A DNA stretch of 7,501 nt from Actinomycetota bacterium (GCA_003242515.1 QGUS01000074.1:1-7501); one strand, 5' to 3'; shown: positions 1-5,418, numbered from the stretch's first letter. The notes: generated from the letters alone by a model not told the origin. Made by a program: numbers and translations.

Positions 1-1239
1 AACCTGATCTCCGCCGAGGAGGCGTTCGAGAAGATGGGCGCCGACGTCATGCGGTGGATGTACTGCGCCCACCCGCCGGACCGGAACCTGCTGTTCGGCT
101 ACGAGGGCGCCCGCGAGGTGCAGCGCCGCCTGCTCACCCTCTGGAACTCGGCCAAGTTCCTCGTCGACTACGGGAACATCGAGGGCTTCGTCCCCACCTA
201 CTCCGACCTGGAGGGCGGCCCGTCGGCGGACCTCACGGAGATCGACCGGTGGCTGCTGGCCCGTGCCGACCGGGCGGTGGCCGAGGCCCGCGCCGCCTAC
301 GAGCGCTGGCGCTCCGACGAGGTGGTGGAGGCGTTCGAGGCCTACGTGGACGACCTCTCCAACTGGTACATCCGGCGCAACCGCCGCCGCTTCTACGAGT
401 ACGACGAGGCGGCGTTCCGGACGCTGTGGGTGGGGCTGGTCACCGCGCTGCGGATCGTCAGCCCGATCATGCCGTTCCTGACCGAGCATCTCTGGCAGGT
501 GCTCGTGGCCGGCCGCTGCGAGGACGCCCCGGACTCCATCCACCTTGCCGGCTGGCCGTCTGCCCTCGGCGCCGTGGACGAGGAGCTGCTCTCCTCCATG
601 GAGGTCACCCGGGAGATCGTCGAACTGGGCCGCCGTGCCCGTACCGAGGCAGGGGTGAAGCTCCGCCAGCCCCTCCGGTCAGCCCGGGTGCGCGGCGGCG
701 ACGCCGCCCGGCGCCACGCCGACATCATCCGGGACGAGCTCCGGGTCAAGGAGGTCGACTTCGACGCCCCCGCCGTGGTCGAGGTGTCCTACAAGCCCAA
801 CTTCCCGGTCCTCGGCCCCCGGATCGGCCCGAAGGTCAAGGAGGTCGCGGCCGCCCTGGCCGCGGGCGACTACGAGGTACGCGAGGACGGGAGCGTCGCC
901 GTGGCCGGCGAGGTGCTGTCCTCCGACGAGGTGGTCCGCACCGAGACCGTGACCGTGGAGGGTTGGGGCGTCGCCCAGGAGGGCAACCTGGCCGTGGCCG
1001 TCGACCTGGAGCTCGATGAGGAACTGATCCTCGAGGGCCGGGTCTACGACCTGGTGCGGGCGCTGAACGAGCAGCGGAAGCAGCAGGGCCTGGAGCTCAC
1101 CGACCGCATCACGCTGCGGCTGCCGTCCGAGCACGCCGACCTGGTGGACCGCCACGGCGAATGGATCGCCGCCGAGGTGCTCGCCACCTCGATCGGCGTG
1201 GACGGCTCGCTCGACGCCCCGGTGATCGAGAAGGCCTAG
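1..1239 (+). CDS. ileS: Isoleucyl-tRNA synthetase, C-terminal part (5' end outside window)
   Basis: This is the 3' portion of a class I synthetase that charges tRNA-Ile with isoleucine in the cytoplasm. The reading frame is open from base 1 to the TAG at 1237-1239, giving 412 codons with no start inside the window. The first residues, NLISAEEAFEKMGADVMRWMY, match the segment that directly follows the KMSKS loop in this family, so the Rossmann and editing domains lie off the left edge. The anticodon-binding helical domain follows (WNSAKFLVDY, then NWYIRRNRRRFY, then PIMPFLTEHLWQVL). After it come RQPLRSARV and a C-terminal domain (PNFPVLGPRIGPKVKEVAAAL, then LVRALNEQRKQQGLELTDRI). That C-terminal layout fits the long archaeal/eukaryotic-like IleS found in many actinobacteria rather than the E. 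coli zinc-finger type. The subtype is inferred, because the N-terminal half is missing. It converges on divIVA with overlapping stop codons. Confidence 0.96.
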   Translation, partial: NLISAEEAFEKMGADVMRWMYCAHPPDRNLLFGYEGAREVQRRLLTLWNSAKFLVDYGNIEGFVPTYSDLEGGPSADLTEIDRWLLARADRAVAEARAAYERWRSDEVVEAFEAYVDDLSNWYIRRNRRRFYEYDEAAFRTLWVGLVTALRIVSPIMPFLTEHLWQVLVAGRCEDAPDSIHLAGWPSALGAVDEELLSSMEVTREIVELGRRARTEAGVKLRQPLRSARVRGGDAARRHADIIRDELRVKEVDFDAPAVVEVSYKPNFPVLGPRIGPKVKEVAAALAAGDYEVREDGSVAVAGEVLSSDEVVRTETVTVEGWGVAQEGNLAVAVDLELDEELILEGRVYDLVRALNEQRKQQGLELTDRITLRLPSEHADLVDRHGEWIAAEVLATSIGVDGSLDAPVIEKA

Positions 1240-2057
1240 AAGCCCGGCTCGTCGTCGTCGGAGGACGAGTCGGAGTCGAACTCGTACTCGTCCTCCTCGT
1301 CTTCGTCCTCGTCCCCGTCGTCGAGGATCAGGCCGAGCGCGTCGTCGTCCTCGTCCCCGTCATCTTCGTCTTCGTCGTCGGGCGAGTAGGCAACGTCGTC
1401 GTCCGGGGTGTAGGCGTCGTCGTCATCGTCATCGGGCGAGTACGAGTCGTCGTCCGGGGACCCGGCGGACGACTCCGCATCGAAGCCGTAGGAGGAGGTC
1501 TCCTCGACTGCCTCGCTCCCGGCCACCGCATGACGGCCGTAGGTGTCGGTCTCGGCGGAGGTGACGGCGACACCCGAGATGGCCTCGTCCATCCGGTCGA
1601 GGCTGTCGGCGACGTCGGAGGCGAGACGGGCCAGCTCGCGGCGCACGGCATGGACCCTGGCCTGGAGCTCGGCCATCTCCTGCTCGGCCTCGCGCCGCTT
1701 GGCGTCGCGGTCGGCCTCCCAGGTCTCCGCCTCGGCCCGGGCCCGGGCGAGGATGCGATCGGCCTCGGCGTTGGCCTCGGCGACGATGCGGTCGGCCGTC
1801 TCCTGGGCCTTGACCAGCGCCCGGCCGACGGCGCTCTCGTCGATCCCGGCCGGCGCCGCGGCAGGAGCGGGAGCGGCGGCCGGCTGGGCTGCGGGCTGCG
1901 GCTGGACGGGCTGGGCCTTGCGGGCCTCCTCGAGCTGCTCGTAGAGGCTCCGGACGGTTGCGGTGACCTCGTCCAGGAAGTCGTCGACCTCGTTCAGGTC
2001 ATAGCCGCGAAGGGCGGTGGAAAACGTCTTCTGTTCGATGTCCTCGGGCCTAAGCAT
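1236..2057 (-). CDS. divIVA: DivIVA/Wag31-family polar growth and septum protein with long acidic tail
   Basis: This is a cytoplasmic coiled-coil scaffold that binds curved membrane and, in actinobacteria, directs polar wall growth. It has 273 aa. Residues 1-45 are the DivIVA lipid-binding domain (LRPEDIEQKTF, then LRGYDLNEVDDFLDEV). Residues 48-71 are a Pro/Ala/Gln-rich linker. Residues 72-165 are a heptad-like, charged coiled coil (ADRIVAEANAEADRILARAR). From about residue 193 to the end the protein is extremely acidic: 42 of the last 73 residues are Asp or Glu, with four SPDD/TPDD-type repeats between 200 and 228. Such a tail is unusual for the family. The N-terminal Phe-Arg membrane-contact pair of B. 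subtilis DivIVA is Leu16-Arg17 here. The ATG is supported by GAAGG 8 nt upstream (2066-2070). It is the last gene of the minus-strand run; its TAG (1238-1236) overlaps the ileS stop. A 79-bp gap separates it from yggT. Confidence 0.93.
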   Translation of the reverse strand: MLRPEDIEQKTFSTALRGYDLNEVDDFLDEVTATVRSLYEQLEEARKAQPVQPQPAAQPAAAPAPAAAPAGIDESAVGRALVKAQETADRIVAEANAEADRILARARAEAETWEADRDAKRREAEQEMAELQARVHAVRRELARLASDVADSLDRMDEAISGVAVTSAETDTYGRHAVAGSEAVEETSSYGFDAESSAGSPDDDSYSPDDDDDDAYTPDDDVAYSPDDEDEDDGDEDDDALGLILDDGDEDEDEEDEYEFDSDSSSDDDEPGF

Positions 2058-2136
2058 CTCCCAAACCTTCGTAGCGGGCCCGCTGAGGATAAAGCCTCAC
2101 CCCGGCAGAACCGGGTACTTCCGGGGCCGGGCCCGG
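2058..2136 (-). promoter_or_regulatory. Dyad-rich yggT-divIVA gap with a weak promoter candidate
   Basis: This 79-bp gap is the only untranslated space between yggT and divIVA. Read on the minus strand, a 10-bp perfect palindrome CCGGGCCCGG (2127-2136) directly follows the yggT stop. Next is CCCGG-TTCTG-CCGGG (2115-2101, 5-bp stem, 5-nt loop), then TGAGG-CTTTAT-CCTCA (2099-2084, 5-bp stem, 6-nt loop). There is no U-rich run after any stem, so this is not a standard intrinsic terminator; a weak attenuator is possible. TATCCT inside the last hairpin fits a loose actinobacterial -10 (TANNNT), but no convincing -35 stands 16-18 nt upstream. The divIVA ribosome binding site GAAGG lies at 2066-2070. 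A separate divIVA promoter is possible but unproven. Confidence 0.3.
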
Positions 2137-2397
2137 TCAGATGAGGCCCTGGAGAAGCCTGATGAGGACGAGGAGGATCAGCGGCGAGAAGTCGATCGCC
2201 GCGCCGGCGCCGCCCAGGGGCGGGATCACCCGCCGGATGGGCTGCAGCACCGGCTCGACGAGCATGCCGAGGGCGTGACCCAGCTTCGAGATCGGGTGCC
2301 CCGGTGACACGGGGATCCAGGAGAGGACCACCCAGGCCAGGACGACGAGGCTGTAGACGTCGAGGATCGAACCGATGAGCCTGCGGAGCTCGCCCAC
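2137..2397 (-). CDS. yggT: YggT family small membrane protein
   Basis: This is an 86-aa integral membrane protein of the YGGT family, usually found next to sepF and divIVA in Gram-positive bacteria. Its exact role is not established; links to division-site organisation and ion homeostasis have been proposed for relatives. Two hydrophobic segments are visible: residues about 7-28 (SILDVYSLVVLAWVVLSWIP) and about 69-86 (DFSPLILLVLIRLLQGLI). Between them is the family hallmark PVLQPIRRVIPPLGG (49-63) followed by DFSPL, typical in sequence and length for a single-repeat YggT. The start is GTG, 2 nt after the sepF TGA (TGACGGTG on the minus strand). No good Shine-Dalgarno is visible inside the sepF end, so translation is probably coupled to sepF. 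The stop is followed immediately by GC-rich palindromes. Confidence 0.92.
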   Translation of the reverse strand: MGELRRLIGSILDVYSLVVLAWVVLSWIPVSPGHPISKLGHALGMLVEPVLQPIRRVIPPLGGAGAAIDFSPLILLVLIRLLQGLI

Positions 2398-2399
2398 CG

Positions 2400-2954
2400 T
2401 CAGTCGTCGATGTCGTCGAGCTCGTAGGCGCCCAGGCCCGCGAGACGGCGCTTCTCGTCCCGGCTCAGGGTCACCTTGTTGGGCAGCACCGCGATCAGGC
2501 CGTCACCGACCTTCCGCATGGCGCCGTCCAGGGCGTAGATCAGGCCGGACGAGAAGTCGATGACCCGGCGGGAGGTCTCGGAGTCGACGTGGCGCAGGTC
2601 GAGGATGACCGGGACCCGCTGCCGGACCCGGTCGGCCAGCGTCCGGGCGTCGGCGAACTCCTCCACCACGAGGATGTCGGACTGGACCTCGACGGGTCGG
2701 ACCTCGACGCTGGTGTCGTCCTCGCGGGGCTGCGGCCGGAGGGCGGTGCGCCCGGTGGGCGGCGGCTCGACCCGGCGGCCCGGCGGCTCGACCCGGCGGC
2801 CCGGCGGCTCGACCCGGCGCGGCTGCGGCTCGGGGGTCGCGGCGGGCGCGGGCTCCGGGGTGGCCACGTACTGGTCCACCGTGGGGGTCTCGTCGATCTG
2901 ATCCTCGTCGACCAGACCCAGGTAAACGAGTGCTTTCGAGAACAGAGAAGACAT
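2400..2954 (-). CDS. sepF: SepF, FtsZ membrane anchor / cell division protein
   Basis: SepF tethers FtsZ to the membrane and organises Z-ring filaments; it is essential in actinobacteria, which lack FtsA. The protein has 184 aa. Residues 1-14 (MSSLFSKALVYLGL) can form the amphipathic membrane-binding helix. Residues 20-90 are a Pro-rich disordered linker holding three tandem heptapeptides, RRVEPPG, RRVEPPG and RRVEPPP (46-66). Residues 93-175 are the SepF core (ILVVEEFADARTLADRV, then VPVILDLRHVDSETSRRVIDF, SSGLIYALDGAMRKVGDGL, then LPNKVTLS), which dimerises and binds the FtsZ C-terminal peptide. The tail LDDIDD is acidic. The ATG at 2954 was chosen because it starts the membrane helix and overlaps the yggS stop as TGATG, with GGAG 4 nt upstream; the open frame continues further upstream only as a shadow inside yggS. 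Confidence 0.95.
   Translation of the reverse strand: MSSLFSKALVYLGLVDEDQIDETPTVDQYVATPEPAPAATPEPQPRRVEPPGRRVEPPGRRVEPPPTGRTALRPQPREDDTSVEVRPVEVQSDILVVEEFADARTLADRVRQRVPVILDLRHVDSETSRRVIDFSSGLIYALDGAMRKVGDGLIAVLPNKVTLSRDEKRRLAGLGAYELDDIDD
2761..2823 (-). repeat. In-frame 21-bp tandem repeat in the sepF linker (3 copies)
   Basis: There are three head-to-tail 21-bp units at 2761-2781, 2782-2802 and 2803-2823 (+ strand). Each begins GGCGGCTCGACCCGGCG. The first two units are identical over all 21 bases; the third matches for its first 17 bases and then diverges. Being a multiple of three, the array stays in frame and encodes RRVEPPG twice and RRVEPPP once in the disordered SepF linker. Identical codons in copies 1 and 2 suggest recent slippage duplication rather than selection on the peptide alone. 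Confidence 0.9.
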
Positions 2955-3628
2955 CAGGCTCCGGTCATTTGTCGCGGCCCAAAGATAGCCCGTCCCACGC
3001 GAATCATGGTGGCTCCCTCCTCGATCGCCACCTCGAAATCGTCGGTCATCCCCATCGACAGCTCCGTGGCCGCGGGATGGTGGTCCCGGATCCGCTCCGC
3101 CATCTCCCGGAGGCCGCGGAACCACCGGCGGCTGTCCTCCGGCTCGTCGGAGACCGGCGGGATGATCATCAGGCCCCGCACCTCGATGCCGAGGCCCTCG
3201 CAGTACACGACGAGACCTTCCACCTCCTCGGGCGCGGCGCCTGCCTTCTGCGGCTCGGCGGCGAGGTTGACCTGGACGAGGACGGGCGGCGGGAGCCCCA
3301 CGCCCTTGATCCAGGCGTCGGCGAGGCGGTCACGGTCCATCGAGTGGAGCAGGCGGGCGACGGGCCGCACCAGACGCGCCTTGTTGGTCTGGAGGGCACC
3401 GATGAAGTGCCACCTGATGTCCGACGGGAGCGCCGCGGCCTTCTCGGCGAGGTCCTGGGCGCGGTTCTCGCCGAAGTCGCGATGACCCGCGTCGTACAGC
3501 TCCCGGATCGCCTCGACGGGATGTTCCTTGGAGACCGCGACGACCGTGATCTCCGACGGGTCCCGGCCGGCCCGCTCCGCGGCGGCGCGGACCCGCTCCA
3601 TGACGTTCTCGTATGCGTTCAGAGCCAT
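2954..3628 (-). CDS. yggS: YggS/PLPBP family pyridoxal 5'-phosphate homeostasis protein
   Basis: This cytoplasmic PLP-binding protein has a single alanine-racemase-like TIM-barrel domain and no known enzymatic activity. Relatives buffer PLP and affect amino-acid and keto-acid balance. It has 224 aa, normal for the family. Family motifs appear in order: AVSKEHP (31-37) with the probable Schiff-base lysine Lys34, DFGENRAQD (51-59), WHFIGALQTNK (73-83), RGLMIIPP (151-158), SMGMTDDFEVAI (191-202, phosphate-binding region) and RVGRAIFG (210-217). The start at 3628 (MALNAYENVMERV) has AGGTGG 7 nt upstream (3636-3641) and overlaps the end of pgeF by 10 nt; the open frame extends further upstream only within pgeF. 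Its stop overlaps the sepF start by one base. It commonly sits between pgeF and sepF in Gram-positive dcw clusters, which suggests co-regulation with division genes. Confidence 0.95.
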   Translation of the reverse strand: MALNAYENVMERVRAAAERAGRDPSEITVVAVSKEHPVEAIRELYDAGHRDFGENRAQDLAEKAAALPSDIRWHFIGALQTNKARLVRPVARLLHSMDRDRLADAWIKGVGLPPPVLVQVNLAAEPQKAGAAPEEVEGLVVYCEGLGIEVRGLMIIPPVSDEPEDSRRWFRGLREMAERIRDHHPAATELSMGMTDDFEVAIEEGATMIRVGRAIFGPRQMTGA

Positions 3629-4230
3629 GCGACAGCCACCTGTCTCTCGGTCGCCCCGGCCCGGCGATGGCTGAACCAGTCCTCCTCGTGGAAGGTGCAG
3701 CCGGGGATCGTCTCCACATCGATTCCTTCCAATTGCGCGGCGACGACGCCGGGGAGGTCCACCGAGACACTGCCCCAGGTGGTCTCCCTGACGTGGCCGG
3801 GGAACAGCTCGGCCACCTCGGGGCCCACCTCGAAGCAGCACGGGCTGATCCCGGGGCCGACGAAGGCCTTCCCGGGCTCGTGCCCCGCCGCCCGCATCGC
3901 TGCGACCAGGGCCGGGACGACGCCGGCGGCGGCTCCCCGCCAGCCGGCGTGGGCGACACCGACCGCTCCGTCGGCGACCACGGCCACGCCCAGGCAGTCG
4001 GCGGTGAACACGGCCACGGGGAGACCGGGCTCTTCGGTCCAGACCGCGTCGCCCTCGCCGGCCCAGCCGGGGACGGTGACACGGTGGACGGTGGCGCCAT
4101 GGACCTGGCGGACGGTCGCCCAGTCCGCGGCGATCCCGAGCCGCTCGCTCACCCGGCGCCGGGCATCGTCATCGTGGCGGACGTCGCCCTCCGCGGCCCC
4201 GGTGAACCCGACCCGCTCCAGGACGATCAT
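3619..4230 (-). CDS. pgeF: Peptidoglycan editing factor PgeF (multicopper polyphenol oxidase/laccase-like, YfiH family)
   Basis: This is a DUF152/YfiH family protein. The E. coli homologue is a cytoplasmic amidase acting on UDP-MurNAc-L-Ser, which keeps wrong L-Ser out of stem peptides; older annotations call the family laccase or polyphenol oxidase. The metal-site residues are all present: RQVHG (His44), FTADC (Cys79) and AHAGWRG (His94). The conserved GPGISPCCFEVG lies near residues 125-136. At 203 aa it is shorter than the E. coli protein (about 243), mainly at the N-terminus, where FTGAAEGDVR stands in for the usual longer FTxRxGG segment; no active-site residue is lost. The ATG overlaps the ftsZ stop as ATGA, with no well-spaced Shine-Dalgarno (AGGG lies right against the ATG), so coupled translation is likely. 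Its stop lies inside the yggS start region. The placement with murC and murB suits a role in precursor quality control. Confidence 0.94.
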   Translation of the reverse strand: MIVLERVGFTGAAEGDVRHDDDARRRVSERLGIAADWATVRQVHGATVHRVTVPGWAGEGDAVWTEEPGLPVAVFTADCLGVAVVADGAVGVAHAGWRGAAAGVVPALVAAMRAAGHEPGKAFVGPGISPCCFEVGPEVAELFPGHVRETTWGSVSVDLPGVVAAQLEGIDVETIPGCTFHEEDWFSHRRAGATERQVAVAWL

Positions 4231-5312
4231 CCCTGGACGAAGCTCGGGATCTCCAGGTCGTCGTCGAAGTCGCGGCGCTCCGTGGAGGTGGAGGCCGGTG
4301 TGGTGCCGGTCGTCGTCGGCGTGGTGGCGGTCGTCGGGCGGTTGGGACGGCGGCGACCCTCGAAGCCGGCGGCGATGACAGTCACCTTCATCTCCTCGCC
4401 GAGGTTGTCGTCGATGATGGCGCCGAAGATGATCTCGGCGTCCGGGTCGGCGTGGTCGGAGACGACCTTGGCCGCCTCGGTGGCCTCGTGGAGGGACATC
4501 GACGACGGGCCGGCGACCGACAGCAGGACGCCCTTGGCCCCGTCCATCGACGACTCCAGCATCGGGCTGGAGATGGCGCGCTCCGCAGCCTGGCGGGCCC
4601 GGTTCTCACCGGTGGCCCGGCCGATTCCCATGACGGCAGACCCGGCGTCGGCCATGATCGTGCGCACGTCGGCGAAGTCGACGTTGATCAGTCCCGGCGT
4701 GGTGATCAGGTCGGTGATGCCGGTCACGCCGCTCATCAGGACCTCGTCGGCGAGACGGAAGGTCTCCCTGATCGGGGCCGACGGGTCGCCGACCTCGAGG
4801 AGCCGGTCGTTGGGGATCACGATCAGCGTGTCGACCGCGTCCTTGAGCGCCTCGATGCCCTGCTCGGCGTGGGCCGCACGCCGACGGCCCTCGAAGCCGA
4901 ACGGACGGGTCACGACCCCGACGGTGAGGGCGCCCAGGGAGCGGGCGACCTCGGCCACCACGGGGGCGCCACCGGTGCCGGTGCCGCCACCCTCGCCGGC
5001 GGTGATGAACACCATGTCGGCACCCTTGAGCACCTCTTCGAGCTCGGCCCGATGCTCCTCGGCGGCGGCGCGGCCGATCTCCGGGTTGGCCCCGGCGCCG
5101 AGCCCGCGGGTCACCTCGCGGCCGATGTCCAGCTTGATGTCGGCGTCGCTCATCAGCAGCGCCTGGGCGTCGGTGTTGAGGGCGATGAACTCCACGCCCC
5201 GGACCCCGGCCTCGACCATGCGGTTGACCGCGTTGACACCGGCGCCGCCGATGCCCACGACCTTGATGACGGCCAGGTAACCGCCGCTACCGGAGCTGGT
5301 GCTCTTGCTCAC
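4227..5312 (-). CDS. ftsZ: Cell division GTPase FtsZ
   Basis: This tubulin-like GTPase polymerises into the Z ring and recruits the divisome. It has 361 aa. The GTPase domain has GIGGAGVNAVNRM (20-32), the tubulin signature GEGGGTGTGGAP (106-117), TRPFGFEGRRR (135-145) and PNDRLLE (167-173). The T7 synergy loop NVDFADVR (210-217) supplies Asp212 and Asp215 for GTP hydrolysis across the subunit interface. The C-terminal GTPase-activating domain ends near VTVIAAGFEGRRR. A short Thr/Pro-rich linker follows (about 20-25 residues), then the conserved C-terminal peptide DDDLEIPSFVQG, which should bind SepF. The start is GTG, supported by a strong GGAGG 7 nt upstream (5320-5324). The linker is short and the protein stops right after the terminal peptide, where its TGA overlaps the pgeF ATG. 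A 106-bp AT-richer regulatory region lies upstream. Confidence 0.98.
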   Translation of the reverse strand: MSKSTSSGSGGYLAVIKVVGIGGAGVNAVNRMVEAGVRGVEFIALNTDAQALLMSDADIKLDIGREVTRGLGAGANPEIGRAAAEEHRAELEEVLKGADMVFITAGEGGGTGTGGAPVVAEVARSLGALTVGVVTRPFGFEGRRRAAHAEQGIEALKDAVDTLIVIPNDRLLEVGDPSAPIRETFRLADEVLMSGVTGITDLITTPGLINVDFADVRTIMADAGSAVMGIGRATGENRARQAAERAISSPMLESSMDGAKGVLLSVAGPSSMSLHEATEAAKVVSDHADPDAEIIFGAIIDDNLGEEMKVTVIAAGFEGRRRPNRPTTATTPTTTGTTPASTSTERRDFDDDLEIPSFVQG

Positions 5313-5319
5313 GAGTGTT

Positions 5320-5324
5320 CCTCC
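5320..5324 (-). promoter_or_regulatory. ftsZ ribosome binding site
   Basis: GGAGG on the minus strand, 7 nt before the GTG at 5312. It is among the best-matched Shine-Dalgarno sites in the window and decides the GTG start of ftsZ, which suits a protein needed in high amount. Confidence 0.85.
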
Positions 5325-5333
5325 AGGAATCGA

Positions 5334-5350
5334 AATCTCAAGTAGAGGTT
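5334..5350 (-). repeat. Operator-like dyad, proximal copy
   Basis: Minus strand AACCTCTACTTGAGATT. The arms AACCTC and GAGATT pair with one mismatch around the same TACTT centre as the distal copy. It ends 21 bases before the ftsZ GTG and 9 bases before the Shine-Dalgarno, a position where bound protein or an RNA hairpin could affect initiation. Confidence 0.75.
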
Positions 5351-5388
5351 TACACCACTATCCGAACTACGTAAACACAATGGGTTTC

Positions 5389-5405
5389 AACCTCAAGTAA
5401 AGGTT
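5389..5405 (-). repeat. Operator-like dyad, distal copy
   Basis: Minus strand AACCTTTACTTGAGGTT. The arms AACCTT and GAGGTT are complementary except for one T-G position, around a TACTT centre. It begins 13 bases after the ftsQ stop codon and lies in the upstream part of the ftsZ leader. The flanks extend the symmetry (CCTCAA upstream, TTGA downstream). Confidence 0.75.
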
Positions 5406-5418
5406 GAGGGTTCGCCGT

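Larger units (their letters stand above)
5313..5418 (-). promoter_or_regulatory. ftsZ upstream regulatory region with twin 17-bp dyads
   Basis: This 106-bp gap between ftsQ and ftsZ is about 45% GC by hand count (48 of 106), far below its surroundings. On the minus strand it holds two imperfect 17-bp palindromes. AACCTTTACTTGAGGTT is at 5405-5389 and AACCTCTACTTGAGATT at 5350-5334; they share 15 of 17 bases and are 55 bp apart. The upstream copy is embedded in a longer symmetry in which CCTCAA pairs with TTGAGG, or alternatively TCAACCT with AGGTTGA. Between the copies lies GTTTAC-N17-GTAAAC (5376-5371 and 5353-5348). TTTACG (5375-5370) and TAAACC (5352-5347) with a 17-bp spacer form a modest sigma-70-like promoter candidate; TYTACT within each dyad could also be a -10. 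The ftsZ promoter is very likely here, but which hexamers are used is not settled. Confidence 0.7.

Noticed and set aside
2101..2126. Intrinsic terminator after yggT
   Set aside because: The stems are GC-rich but lack a following T-run on the minus strand.
1161..2144. Long plus-strand open frame across divIVA rich in Val/Gly/Arg
   Set aside because: It is the complement of the divIVA coding sequence; its composition reflects GTC/TCG triplets opposite Asp codons and it has no recognisable domain.
2955..3125. Upstream extension of the sepF frame
   Set aside because: It lies inside yggS. The SepF membrane helix MSSLFSKALVYLGL begins at the ATG at 2954, which overlaps the yggS stop.
2589..5345. 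Several long plus-strand open frames opposite sepF, yggS, pgeF and ftsZ
   Set aside because: High GC suppresses stop codons in all frames. The minus-strand genes in the same places have clear family motifs, so these are shadows.
5387..5408. CCTCAA-N7-TTGAGG resembles a SoxR/MerR-family operator
   Set aside because: The outer bases match that type, but the centre differs, the second copy lacks CCTCAA, no fitting 19-bp-spaced promoter is seen, and no redox regulator or target gene is nearby.
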